Positions 1 through 13,300 of a DNA stretch of 64,000 bases are shown here, piece after piece. The notes below the pieces were generated by a model. That model saw nothing but the letters and a program-made list of their open reading frames with translations. It did not search any database and was not told the origin of the DNA. Source of the DNA: Siphonodentalium dalli (Eukaryota; Mollusca; Scaphopoda; Gadilida; Siphonodentaliidae); contig CP136061.1 in NCBI GenBank assembly GCA_032622095.1, positions 3,658,001 to 3,722,000 of the forward strand, read 5' to 3'. The translations under genes and the position numbers were made by a program. Each line of letters begins with the position of its first letter. The first letter of the stretch is position 1.

Positions 1-130
1 AGCAATGTGCAGGCTAAACTATATGTATACATGGTATGTCATTGGATTTTCGGTGGGTTGCCTAATTACTCAATATCAACTTTGCTTCGACCATAAATAA
101 TCTCATATATAACTTATTTTCAAACACACG

Positions 131-425
131 AAATAGGCCCATACAGGGATTAATTGAATCTGAATTAAGCTCTATATGAACCTAAATGGGACACGATCAA
201 AACAGTCGTATACATATATGCTCATATGGGCACTATTTAATCTACTTTTTTCATCGACACGGCCTACCAGTTAAACTCTCTTTATCATGTGTTTTAACTG
301 CGGCCCGCGCCATTCAACGGAATATGAGTATGAGCGGGTACAAGCCCTAAAATAGCTTATTTCAGAATTAAATAAGTTTCATATGTGAATATGTAGGTCC
401 TATATGAACCTATTTGCATGAGGAT
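131..425. mobile_element. TIR element, family A, copy 1
   Basis: The stretch gaatctgaattaagctctatatgaacctaaa through cggcccgcgccattcaacgga to cctatatgaacctatttgcatgagg matches 42277-42690 throughout. No coding frame is visible. The right end resembles the 29-bp satellite unit at 27-30 kb. Confidence 0.6.
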
Positions 426-430
426 ATGTT

Positions 431-2520
431 GACACATTATGGCATCAACATTTAAAATTTAGCACCGACATTTGGTTGCTGGTCATTCATGTTTCGACGA
501 AACATTTTATCGCTGTGTTTGGAGTAAGGCAATTACGTTACTGACACATCCGAGGCAACCACTTATAGTCAGTGGCCTATAGTTACTCTCAGTTATTGTA
601 AGTTTATGCCGAATCTGGCTCCAATATAAACCCTATCCAATATAAATGTGTACCAATACATATCGGGATTTAAATGCATGTACACAATGAATACGTGCGA
701 CGTGTAGTCAATTAATTGGTGCATGTTCGAGAATAAGAACATAAGAACTAAGAAAATGTCAGAAATCCTTACCAAATGTCCTTGTGGCAGTGGTATCTCA
801 GCGGAGCGATGGGATATTTCGAGAATATCAGCAATAACGCCCAGAGGGTTAATGTGTACATTTGGTGGTTTATACCATAATTCTGCATGTGGATGGCCGT
901 TTTCAAGGGCAAATTAGATATGGCAAGGACTGTGAGCAGAATAGAACAGAGTCATCCATATGCAAGTATAAATGGATTTTTATCTTGTTTACGCCTAGTT
1001 TATTAATACGCCGAATCAACGATCTGTTCTGGCGAAATCAAGATTGTATTATCAAATACTTCAATCAGATATAAATTATTCATTATTCTGAAAGTGACAT
1101 ATAGAGCAGATCGCTGATATCTGATTACTCGTCAGTTTAACGCATTTTTCATAATCGTTGCAATAACTTCATAAAATATAGATGCCTGTTTGTTCCGAGA
1201 TAAGGGTCTGTTTTAGACTTTGTTTCGATTGTTGTCATGACGCCATTGTCCGACATCCATTAATATGCACTACAAGTGAAACGCTATGCAATCAAGCGTC
1301 TGAAATTCAACAATTCATAAGAATGTCTAGATGTGTTCCAGATATTTTATGATGTGCAGACGTTGATGCACAGTGTTGATGACCGGTGTGCGCCCAAGCT
1401 GACAGAACGTACCCTATACATCGCTATATTGGACTATATGGGTCCGGTGTAAAAGGTCAATACGACTTTAAATGACTAAAATATAAAATTAGTCGCACCG
1501 ATTCTGATAGACGGGTACTATATGAATTCAAATCTGTAATATTCCCATCAATTTGTCAAGCAGTTTGGGCGCCTAAACAGTCACAGCACTTTAGGTCTTG
1601 TGAGATATCGTTTGAGTTGATAGACATGCAAATAATTCACTGATTGGCTTGATGCACTGATGACAGTTATGTTCTAGCCATTAATAGTCACATTAATGTT
1701 TGAGACAGTTGCTCACTCTTTTTCCATACACACGATGATCCAGGCTTTAGTTAGATCAGTGCAAGTTTATTTATTTCAGTTATATAATTTTCGAAGCTTC
1801 TTTCCGAAGGGTGTCGGGAAATAATTTTTCCACGCCACTGTTACATATGCAACATGTCATAGCTTAATATCATCTCCGCTGAGGCCCATATGAGGTCTTT
1901 AACCGTTAAATAAGGTCTATCTCTTCCTGTAACACGTTTTATATTGATTCCTGGGTGTAAAATAATACATGTGAATCGAAGACCCCTGCCATTAAACGCT
2001 TCTATCGATTAATGTGGATTATATATGTATTTCGAGTAAGTTATTGCATAAACATGTGCGATCGTTTATTTAATGGCCAGTAGTCGTTACTTTTAACACA
2101 TACCATCAATTGTATTGTGTACGTTTGTCATAACTAAACGTTAATTAGACTCATTATCGCTATGGAATAAAAAAATAAAAAAAATAAAACTGGGACATTC
2201 GACGTTTGGAACGTAGCAATGGAAGAACACTAATAATCTGATATCGCCTGAACGGTGTATATATGTCCCACTTTATCATAGAATTAGATAAGAAAATATT
2301 CGAAATAAAAAATATGAAGTACTGACCGTGCATCTATACCCTGACAATTCTTGAAAACTCTCCTTTTATAAACCCCAACCTTGTCACTAATTTGCATTGT
2401 TAATTATTTTAATTTGCAATTAAAATGCGTTGAGCATAAATGGTGTTATGACTGAGATAAAACCATTCTACGTAACTATATGTAAGGTTCCTATTGGTCC
2501 TTATTTTAAATAAACAAGCT
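431..2520. other. No gene seen
   Basis: Short chance frames only. A single element end (ggtctatctcttcctgtaacacgttttatattg) at about 1914-2022 matches the terminal repeat of the element at 39664-40664. Nothing else is recognisable. Confidence 0.5.
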
Positions 2521-3010
2521 TCATTCCGCTCTCCGTCAACGGAGTCCCACAATTTAGTTTACCGCTCCAAAACTTAATTGTTTAGTTTTCTAAACATCGA
2601 AGATTCCAGCATAAAATGAACTGTCCCAACTGAACTTTATGTGTTCAATTGCAGTTGAATAAATAGGGGGTAGCCAAACAATCCTAGTTCACAATGAATT
2701 TAAGTATATAAATATAAATAATAAACGCTTGATTCAACGTGGTCATGGGATCTTGACCGCGATAGGAACGTTCATGATTTTGACCACAATAGGAACGTTC
2801 ATGAAAAATCCAGCAAACTCATTCAGGGTTCTTGCAATTTGTTGAATGTTTCTGGCAGTCAAAATCCCATGACCACAGCTAATCCGCCGCGTCTTTGTTG
2901 TACAAAACACCAATGTTCTAATCCAATTAGCATCAATAAATTGAAAATAATAGAATATTAACATATTTCGATCACCTCGTTCAATTTTGCTGAAGAATTC
3001 AAATTTCACA
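2521..3010. mobile_element. Fold-back element, family B, copy 1
   Basis: It contains ttcaacgtggtcatgggatcttgaccgcg and an inverted partner at 2855-2890 (caaaatcccatgaccacagctaatccgcc). The segment acaatcctagttcacaatgaatttaagtatataaatataaataataaacg recurs in reverse complement at 49260-49325. No ORF. Confidence 0.55.
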
Positions 3011-4198
3011 AATTTTCACTAATTTTATACAGAAAATGGAACTTTTATTCAAAATTACATAAAACAAATACCAACATTGGTCTTTAAAATCAGCATGATC
3101 CTTTATTCCGAAAGTTGATGTAGTCTATAACATTCTAGGGAATGTTATAAAGGTCAATACTATTGTTGTAGTAGATTGTCGGTTTGTATCGATATACTTT
3201 TCATGAAATTTCAAGGAATTATACACACATTTATTCCGAAATATTAGAATCGTTTCCATGACAACCAAATCAACGCCCAACCATATAAACCATATAATCG
3301 GATAGGCCACATCAAGATCTTCAAAATGACATTTCACAGTCCATTTGATAGTGTGTTGTTCTCGCCAGCACTGCGATTCCACAAATCGAAATTTTCTCAC
3401 TAAAAAACACTAAAATTACCCAAAAACGGCGTTCCAACCACCATACGGACTCATATCTCAAATAGGAACATTCATCTGAGTTCACATATCGTCCTTATAC
3501 CATTAAATCAGAACTTACCTAAAATTAAAATGAATATTGAAAAATGCAGCCTTCCATTATTCGATCGATGGCATTTATTGACAATACCGTCGATATGTGC
3601 CAATACTTTTGGGAGGCCCGTTTCCATGACAACCTCACCACTTTCAGATCCGATAGTAGGTGATATCAATTAGCCCACATCCTCACCTTTCCAAAGATAC
3701 CACATTTGTCCTTAAGTACGGTGGGTATATTAAATCGAATTTTAGGGGTCTCTGCCGCTCATCTAAATGCTATTAGGGAAAAAATACTTCAGTGCTTCAG
3801 AGAAAACCGCACTTGAATCATTAATGACTCTGCGTGCTAGCAAATGTTGTCAGTTTTTATTGGCTGCGGTCATTAGTTCTGACATAAAAGTTTATCGGAA
3901 AAAATTCCAAGAGTATATTCACCCATTAAAATGGCACACAATGCTCTAGTCAAGTACAGAACTGTTCGTGCATTTCGTCTAATACACAAAAGTGTGCTAC
4001 ATGCAGTTCATGTTTAACAGTGCGATCACGAAGTTGTTGTGCTTTTTATTGTGTGACATGATATGTACTCTGACCTTCTCACCCATTTTGCCCGACGATG
4101 TGCTCCAGATACCGCACTCCACCACTCGGCACCGATATACCATAACGGGTGTGTTCATATCTTTTACTCCAGTTTGATTCATGATGTTCTCCATACAG
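3011..4198. other. No gene seen; possible decayed copy of exon 1 start near 4128
   Basis: Only chance frames. At 4128-4172 a frame reads HRYTITGVFISFTPV then stop, which resembles the exon 1 start RRYIVACTLFIAH. The similarity is weak. No convincing first coding exon with a phase-0 donor was found. Confidence 0.3.
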
Positions 4199-4333
4199 CG
4201 CCGGTATATCGTAGCTTGCACACTATTCATTGCACATATCATTAGCGACGGGAGTAAAGCTAATTTCGCCATGGTGATGTCCGATTTGTCAATGGTCAAC
4301 AACACAGGACATGCAGAGAATATATTTCCAAAC
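4199..4333 (+). CDS. Window exon 1 of the SLC17-like gene (TM1 region)
   Basis: The exon is 45 codons, phase 0 at both ends. It lies between the acceptor ctccatacag and the donor gtaagttc. It begins RRYIVACTLFIAHIISDGSK and ends HAENIFPN, matching the cytosolic start and first membrane helix of SLC17 proteins, followed by a luminal segment with an NNT glycosylation sequon. Where most relatives have Arg-Val/Cys-Asn, this one reads Lys-Ala-Asn. The start codon must lie in an upstream exon that I could not identify within 1-4190, so it may lie outside the window. Confidence 0.8.
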
Positions 4334-7300
4334 GTAAGTTCATCTGGATCTGGAGATCAAAGTTCCTCCGTCTATGTAATGTTAGGATATCGCCTGTGTG
4401 GGATTTTGATGTGCACGTAAGACTATAGGCCACTTCACGACGAGCAGCATATTTGAGACCTATATTTTGTTTCTCTCGCGTTGGACATTCATACATGTAG
4501 CACGATCATTTCTCACTGTTTCGTGAACGATGTCAATTATTTCCAAGTATATGTGTTCGCTAACGGTATGCTATATATATATAATATGTGTGAATGGTAT
4601 GCATGTGTATCATTCGGCACTACATAACAGTCATTCAAGGTAGAATTATGTGATGAAAACGTCAAGTTAAATTGTGGGGAAAATAAGTGTACTGACCATT
4701 GTTCGTACCGCCACCAACATCACAGCGAAAACTGTTAAAATATGCAACGTATTTCTATACAAATGAACAATAAATTAATTAAATTATTTTATGAAATATT
4801 CCTGAACAAATATGCCCCACTAAAATCTGGTCTATGTAATCAATACAAGTAGCTCATCGATCTGTATTTCTTGTAGATACCCATATTTACTAATTACCTT
4901 TAGGTTATCGGCCACAATAAGTAGAACACTGCCCGCGTCATAAGTAACAAAAAGTCGGCCTATAAGTAGAAAACGCGGCCAATAGGTAACACACAGTCGG
5001 CCAATAAGTAGAAAACGCGGCCGATAAGTCAAGGTAACGTAAATGACATCATACGTAATTAGCTCCATCGGCAAAGAATATTGGGTCGACGGAAGATAGA
5101 TTGCAGTTGATTTCGGATGAATTACGGACAGTCACTGTTTTTGGGAGTAAATATACATGTACGTGGATGAACTACACGTATCCGTATCAATACCATTCCC
5201 AGTGGAAACAGACAGTACTGTGAAATCGCTGAAAGTTCTTCACAAAGTTCACAAGAATAAAAATTGCTGGAATAATGGTTAATTTAATAAAACACACATA
5301 TCTATGTTAATATATTCATCCTGAGAAACAATTATTGCCATTGTTGCTAATTAATAAAATACTTATTAATTGGTTGCTTCCACGTTGACCGAGTTATGAG
5401 GCTCCGGTCTGTCGTATTAGCCTTCGGCCTGCGGCACCAGGCCAATACGAGAGACCTCGGCCTCATAACTCGGCCAATATGGAAACAACCAATTAATAAC
5501 ATATATTATAAACTGATTCACATCTGGAGGAAAACAGAATTCAACCACATTCAATATGAAAAATACCTATAAATTACCATTCAATAAAATACCTGGTTAA
5601 GCATTTTATATTTTCTCACAATTGTTAATGTTTTGTTGGAACCGATTTTCAGCGTAAAGAAGTACACTTTTCCATATGCCTGCATTGGCAGCAGGTGTCG
5701 ACACAAACAATCAATGCAATTGAGTTCTTACTTCCTTCTCTGTTTGTACTTGAAACCAGTCGAGGTAAAAATCTGTCATATCTGCCCATGATATAGTTAG
5801 CTTCACTTCGATATTAAAAGTATAGATCCTCTGTTAAAAAAAAAACTAAATAATTCCTGGATAAAAATGAAACTAAAGACGTTGAAGTAAATTGGACATT
5901 ATTCAACTCTATGATAGTTAATGGTATATCAAAATTTATTCCTCAAAAGAAAATAAGATCTAAAAAGTCAACACCATGGATTAACGAAACGATTACAAGA
6001 TTGATCAGGAACAGGGACAAGCTTTACAGTAGGTTCAAGCGGAAAGGTGATGCTGGCACCCTAAAAACATAACACAGTAAATAAGAAACAAATACATCGG
6101 AGATTAGGTACTCCTACGGAGCTACTTATAAAACAATCTTGGAAATAGATAAAGTAAGTAACCAAAATGAAAATGAAATAATCAGTAACGGCAAGAATAA
6201 ACTCTTCAGCTTAATCAAAACATATAACCAAAGCAGTAAATGTATACCTCCATTAAAACATTCAGAAACTGGTTCTCTCTCATATTCAAATTTGGAAAAG
6301 GCAAATATGTTGAATATTCAGGTTAAGTCTGTTTTTTACTGTAAACTCTATGCAACCACTTAAGCAATTATGTGAGTTTATTGGAGCTTTGTCGATCGGT
6401 ATGCCGGAGACATCAGTTATTGAATTTGACTTTATGGGCGTTCTTTACATGTTAGCACCCACAAAACCAGTAAAGTCCTAGGCCCTGCCCAGATCTGTCC
6501 CATTATTTAAAAGGAAGTTGCTCATCAAATTTGCCCAGTTGTCATCAAATATTTTGAAACTTCTTATAAAACCAGTATTGTCCCTGAGGAGTTGTTAAAA
6601 GCAAATATTTGTCCACTCTATAAAAAGGTCCAGTAGAAGACCCCTAAAATTACAGACCGATCTCGCTAAACACCTATCAAAATTCGACATGCTCTACAAA
6701 TCCCAGCAAGGTTTAAGAGAGCGTCTGTCATGTGAAATCCATCTGATCCAACTCATTGAAGACCTATCTCAAAATCTCTAAAATTGTCATCCGACAGACC
6801 ATTAGAAAGGCTTTCGATAAAGTGATTGTCTAAAACTCCAATGTGATCAAAATAGATTAGAAATGTAGGAGAAAAATTGGGATATGGAATTTAATCCTAG
6901 CAAATTACTATGGAAATGCACTACGTGTCAACAAGAAAGATCATCTAGTCCGCTTTGATTAAATATGCTGAATCAGCAGCTAGGTATATTGGTGTTGATA
7001 TTGCCACAAACCTAGAATGTGATAGCTAAGTTGACAAGTAACTATGCCAGCAAACATAATCTTAGGATTCTTTAAGCGAAATATTAAAACCAGGCATAAG
7101 GCCATTGGGGAAATTACTTACTTCACATTTACTCGGCCCAAGTTAGAATATGCGTCAACAGTTTGATCCAGGGTTGGGTAATCATAATCAGTAATCGTAA
7201 TCTAAGTACTTGATTACAGAATTTGGAGTAATAGCCTATAATCAGTAATCATGACATGTTTTTATTACAAGTAATCGTAATCGTAATCGATTACTTTCAA

Positions 7301-10300
7301 ATGTACGTGTAATCATGATTACATCATGATTACTTTTACTAAATATTTGGACACTCTTAGTCTCATATTGTATTATTGTGCACAAATACAGACCAAAACA
7401 TATGATAGTGTTTTGTTTGTGGTGCATTGTGAACTTTGATCACTGTATGAAAGCAAACCTAACACTGAAATAGAAAAAGTACAAAGGCGTGGTTGGAGAA
7501 TAATTATTCCTATTATGCTAGTGTTTCTGGTATGCTGGTAGAACGGTGTTGGTTGACATTAGAGGACTGCAGATATAACACGAGGCTCGCAATATTCTTT
7601 CAATTAGCACATGAGAAAATCAAAGTAACAGTCCCACCCTACTTTAAAACAATGGAAAGAAAGTCACGTCACACACACTCCTTTGGTTGCCGTCAAATTC
7701 ATGATGGGCCAGTTTATGTCAGAAACACCTTTGTCCCATCTATAATTGTTTCATGGAATAAATTTCCACCACACATTGTTGAACTACAAATTACGAGTAT
7801 TGACACCTTTAGAGAATTTCTACAAAACCGATCAAAGCTAAGACTGCAGAAACGGAAATAAAGAGGTCGAAATAAGCCGCCTCGTAATCGTGGACACAAA
7901 TAGCCTCACTTCACACACAACCTGATGTATATATGTTTTAGATATGTTATAATTAGATTTCTTTGTATTCCTAAATGATGAGGCATGCAAAAAAGACCAG
8001 TGATCATTCGTATGAGCACTAAATGCAGTACATCACTAAAGCAGCGCTCATTTAGCTCAGTCCAAAACTTATATAATACCGCCATATTCACTGCATATAG
8101 CCCGGGAACTATAAATTTAAAAGGGCGACACTAATAAAATTAATTATGATTTATTAACGGCTGATGAGACCACACAAGAGCTAGATCAACATAAATAAAA
8201 CATAATAACAAAACGAAATATACAAATGATGAGCAAGCACACATTGACAGCATGCAAATAATTCAAATCAAATTAAGTCTAATTCGTGCAAAATCAAATA
8301 AATAGTCTAATTCATGCAAAATCAAATAAATGAGTAACGAATAAATAACAACTGCAGTGTAATCATGTTATTATCTTGTCGGAAATAAAGGAATAAAAAA
8401 CAGCTTCATATAATTATGATGTTAACAGGGATCCACTGTCCCACTAGAGGAAACGCTGGCTATATATGATTTACGTATTACCCATGTCACACAGTGAAGA
8501 GTGTATGAGTCACGGTGTTGAATTTTGTCCTTATCACCATTATACTGAAATGACTCGATATGGCGATATTCTTCTCATTCATTACCCCCATATTAGCAGA
8601 ATTATGGGAAATTGTGGTTTGTAGAGGTACGTCTTAATATCAGTGTCGTTTTATTGTTGCAAGGTTGACAAAATGACTTCAGATGTGCGAGAGAATAGTC
8701 AAAGAGGTGTAACTCAATATAAACTGCAAAACCTCTCAAATTGCGTTTCGATCCAATGACCACACGCGTGCCACCATATGCACCCATTTAGAAAACAAAT
8801 CCAGTAAGTGCCTAAAACCTTTAGTTCCCCGCTTTGAGGGATCTTCATCACCTTTGGTTCCCCGCTTTGAGGGATCTTCATCACCTTTGGTTCCCCGCTT
8901 TGAGGGATCTTCATCACCTTTGGTTCCCCGCTTTGAGGGATCTTCATCACCTTTGGTTCCCCGCTTTGAGGGATCTTCATCACCTTTGGTTCCCCGCTTT
9001 GAGGGATCTTCATCACCTTTGGTTCCCCGCTTTGAGGGATCTTCATCACCTTTGGTTCCCCGCTTTGAGGGATCTTCATCACCTTTGGTTCCCCGCTTTG
9101 AGGGATCTTCATCACATTTGGTTCCCCGCTTTGAGGGATCTTCATCACCTTTGGTTCCCCGCTTTGAGGGATCTTCATCACCTTTGGTTCCCCGCTTTGA
9201 GGGATCTTCATCACCTTTGGTTCCCCGCTTTGAGGGATCTTCATCACCTTTGGTTCCCCGCTTTGAGGGATCTTCATCACCTTTGGTTCCCCGCTTTGAG
9301 GGATCTTCATCACCTTTGGTTCCCCGCTTTGAGGGATCTTCATGACCTTTGGTTCCCCGCTTTGAGGGATCTTCATCACCTTTGGTTCCCCGCTTTGAGG
9401 GATCTTCATCACCTTTTGTTCCCCGCTTTGAGGGATCTTCATCGGGTTATTGGAACTGATGATGATATCGGTAGTTTTTTGTTTACTTTCTAAACATACA
9501 TATACCTTCCGGTGCACTATGCACTATTTTTTTACTTTCTAAACATACATATACCTTCCGGTGCACTATGCACTATTTTCTTACTTTCTAAACATACATA
9601 TACCTTCCGGTGCACTATGCACTATTTTCTTTCTTTCTGCAACATTTATATACACTTATCTAAATTACTAAATTAAATTCTTTGGCTATATAATGTTATT
9701 CGGCCATCCGCATGCGTTCTAAATTATTTTCTAAATTAATAGGACCCAACATCAGATTATGATCCTTTAATAATTCATTTGTTAGTGATAATGACGGTAT
9801 TCATTCGATGATTATAAACTGTTTACCTTTACAGAAGTTGGGTCCTTTTGCAAGATGCTTCACCATTGCTATCAGTTGGTCATGCACAATCTGAAATGTG
9901 AGCTTCTTAAGATGATTCACCATTGATATAAGTTGGTCATACACAATCTCAAATGTGAGCTTCTTAAGATGCCTCACCATTGATATAAGTTGGTCATGCA
10001 CAATCTCAAATGTGAGCTTCTTAAGATGCCTCACCATTGATATAAGTTGGTCATACACAATCTCAAATGTGAGCTTCTTAAGATGCCTCACCATTGATAT
10101 AAGTTGGTCATGCACAATCTCAAATGTGAGCTTCTTAAGATGATTCACCATTGATATAAGTTGGTCATACACAATCTCAAATGTGAGCTTCTTAAGATGC
10201 CTCACCATTGATATAAGTTGGTCATGCACAATCTCAAATGTGAGCTTCTTAAGATGCCTCACCATTGATATAAGTTGGTCATACACAATCTCAAATGTGA

Positions 10301-13300
10301 GCTTCTTAAGATGATTCACCATTGATATAAGTTGGTCATACACAATCTCAAATGTGAGCTTCTTAAGATGCCTCACCATTGATATAAGTTGGTCATGCAC
10401 AATCTCAAATGTGAGCTTCGTAAGATGCTTCACCATTGATATAAGTTGGTCATACACAATCTCAAATGTGAGCTTCTTAAGATGCCTCACCATTGATATA
10501 AGTTGGTCATGCACAATCTCAAATGTGAGCTTCTTAAGATGCCTCACCATTGATATAAGTTGGTCATACACAATCTCAAATGTGAGCTTCTTAAGATGCC
10601 TCACCATTGATATAAGTTGGTCATGCACAATCTCAAATGTGAGCTTCGTAAGATGCTTCACCATTGATATAAGTTGGTCATACACAATCTCAAATGTGAG
10701 CTTCTTAAGATGCCTCACCATTGATATAAGTTGGTCATGCACAATCTCAAATGTGAGCTTCTTAAGATGCCTCACCATTGATATAAGTTGGTCATACACA
10801 ATCTCAAATGTGAGCTTCTTAAGATGCCTCACCATTGATATAAGTTGGTCATGCACAATCTCAAATGTGAGCTTCTTAAGATGCCTCACCATTGATATAA
10901 GTTGGTCATACACAATCTCAAATGTGAGCTTCTTAAGATGCCTCACCATTGATATAAGTTGGTCATGCACAATCTCAAATGTGAGCTTCGTAAGATGCTT
11001 CACCATTGATATAAGTTGGTCATACACAATCTCAAATGTGAGCTTCTTAAGATGCCTCACCATTGATATAAGTTGGTCATGCACAATCTCAAATGTGAGC
11101 TTCTTAAGATACCTCACCATTGATATAAGTTGGTCATACACAATCTCAAATGTGAGCTTCTTAAGATGCCTCACCATTGATATAAGTTGGTCATGCACAA
11201 TCTCAAATGTGAGCTTCTTAAGATGCCTCACCATTGATATAAGTTGGTCATGCACAATCTCAAATGTGAGCTTCTTAAGATGCCTCACCATTGATATAAG
11301 TTGGTCATGCACAATCTCAAATGTGAGCTTCTTAAGATGATTCACCATTGATATAAGTTGGTCATGCACAATCTCAAATGTGAGCTTCTTAAGATGCCTC
11401 ACCATTGATATAAGTTGGTCATACACAATCTCAAATGTGAGCTTCTTAAGATGCCTCACCATTGATATAAGTTGGTCATGCACAATCTCAAATGTGAGCT
11501 TCTTAAGATGCCTCACCATTGATATAAGTTGGTCATGCACAATCTCAAATGTGAGCTTCTTAAGATGCCTCACCATTGATATAAGTTGGTCATGCACAAT
11601 CTCAAATGTGAGCTTCTTAAGATGATTCACCATTGATATAAGTTGGTCATGCACAATCTCAAATGTGAGCTTCTTAAGATGCCTCACCATTGATATAAGT
11701 TGGTCATACACAATCTCAAATGTGAGCTTCTTAAGATGCCTCACCATTGATATAAGTTGGTCATGCACAATCTCAAATGTGAGCTTCTTAAGATGATTCA
11801 CCATTGATATAAGTTGGTCATGCACAATCTCAAATGTGAGCTTCTTAAGATGCCTCACCATTGATATAAGTTGGTCATGCACAATCTCAAATGTGAGCTT
11901 CTTAAGATGATTCACCATTGATATAAGTTGGTCATGCACAATCTCAAATGTGAGCTTCTTAAGATGCCTCACCATTGATATAAGTTGGTCATGCACAATC
12001 TCAAATGTGAGCTTCTTAAGATGATTCACCATTGATATAAGTTGGTCATGCACAATCTCAAATGTGAGCTTCTTAAGATGCCTCACCATTGATATAAGTT
12101 GGTCATACACAATCTCAAATGTGAGCTTCTTAAGATGCCTCACCATTGATATAAGTTGGTCATGCACAATCTCAAATGTGAGCTTCTTAAGATGCCTCAC
12201 CATTGATATAAGTTGGTCATACACAATCTCAAATGTGAGCTTCTTTAGATGCTTCACCATTGCTGTTAGTTGGTCATACATAATCTGAAATGTGAGCTTC
12301 TGAATAATATTCCACCGATATGCCACCAATGTTACTGTTTATTTGGTTGACATTGTAATTGTCCATATGACATACCCCACAATGCGTAACAAGGATTATA
12401 CATCGTCTGTGGCCTATTACGAGTCCGAGGGTGAAGATGTAGTACTTTAAAATCCGGTATGTTACAATGATTGTTTGTGATTGCTTATACTGGGTAATTT
12501 ATTTTTTTTAAACAGGCCGTGGAACTATTGTTCTGGCATTTGAACGATTTGAATACGAATTATGTAATTATTCTCATATGTATGTATATATATATATATA
12601 TATATATTAATGTTTGTGACAGTGTGCTGATTCGGATGTGAGTACTCCGTATTTATTTTCTTGTTAGTAGCTGGTAAGAAGCCCAATTGTATACATCTTT
12701 AATGTGAAACTAGCCTGAAAAACAGTATTTTCACTCCAGTGCACGGTGATTGGGACAAATCGGGACAGCCATGTTGATTGGTCCGGAGCCGACATTACTC
12801 TTATATACACTGCCCACGGCGTTGGAGACACGGTCGCACAAATGCCATTCGCAATATTGTGCCTCAGATTCCCACCACGACGGTAAGTCTGTCGGAGGCG
12901 GTAAGTCTGCCAGAGTACGATAATTCTGCTGGGGGCGATAAGTCTATCGGGCGCGGTAAGTCTGCCAGTTGTCGATAAGTCTGCCAGTGGTCGACAAGTC
13001 TGCCAAAGTACGATAAGTCTGCTGGGGGCGATAAGTCTATCGGGGCGATGAGTCTGCCGGTGGTCGATAAGTCTGCCAGTGGTCGATAAGTCTGCCAGTG
13101 GTCGATAAGTTTGCTGGGAGCGATAAGTCTGCTGGGGGCGATAAGTCTATCTGGGGCGATGAGTGTGCCGATGGTCGATAAGTCTGTCAGGGGAGGATAT
13201 GTCTGCCGGAGATTATAAGTCTGTCAGGGGGAGGATATGTCTGTTGGAGACGGTAAGTCTTCAGAGCCGGTAAGTCTGTCTGGGCGGTAAGTCTGCCGGA

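Noticed and set aside
1-4190. Candidate first exons of the transporter (for example ATG at 5 with gtatgt, ATG near 2447 with gtaagg)
   Set aside because: None ends in phase 0 as exon 1 requires. The true first exon is unassigned.
8714-9517. A 267-codon - strand frame and two + strand frames as genes
   Set aside because: All are readings of one 33-bp satellite.
9801-12329. An 842-codon open frame on the - strand as a repeat-protein gene
   Set aside because: It coincides with the 57-bp satellite. The unit length is a multiple of three, variants are all amino-acid changing, and no splice or start context is seen.
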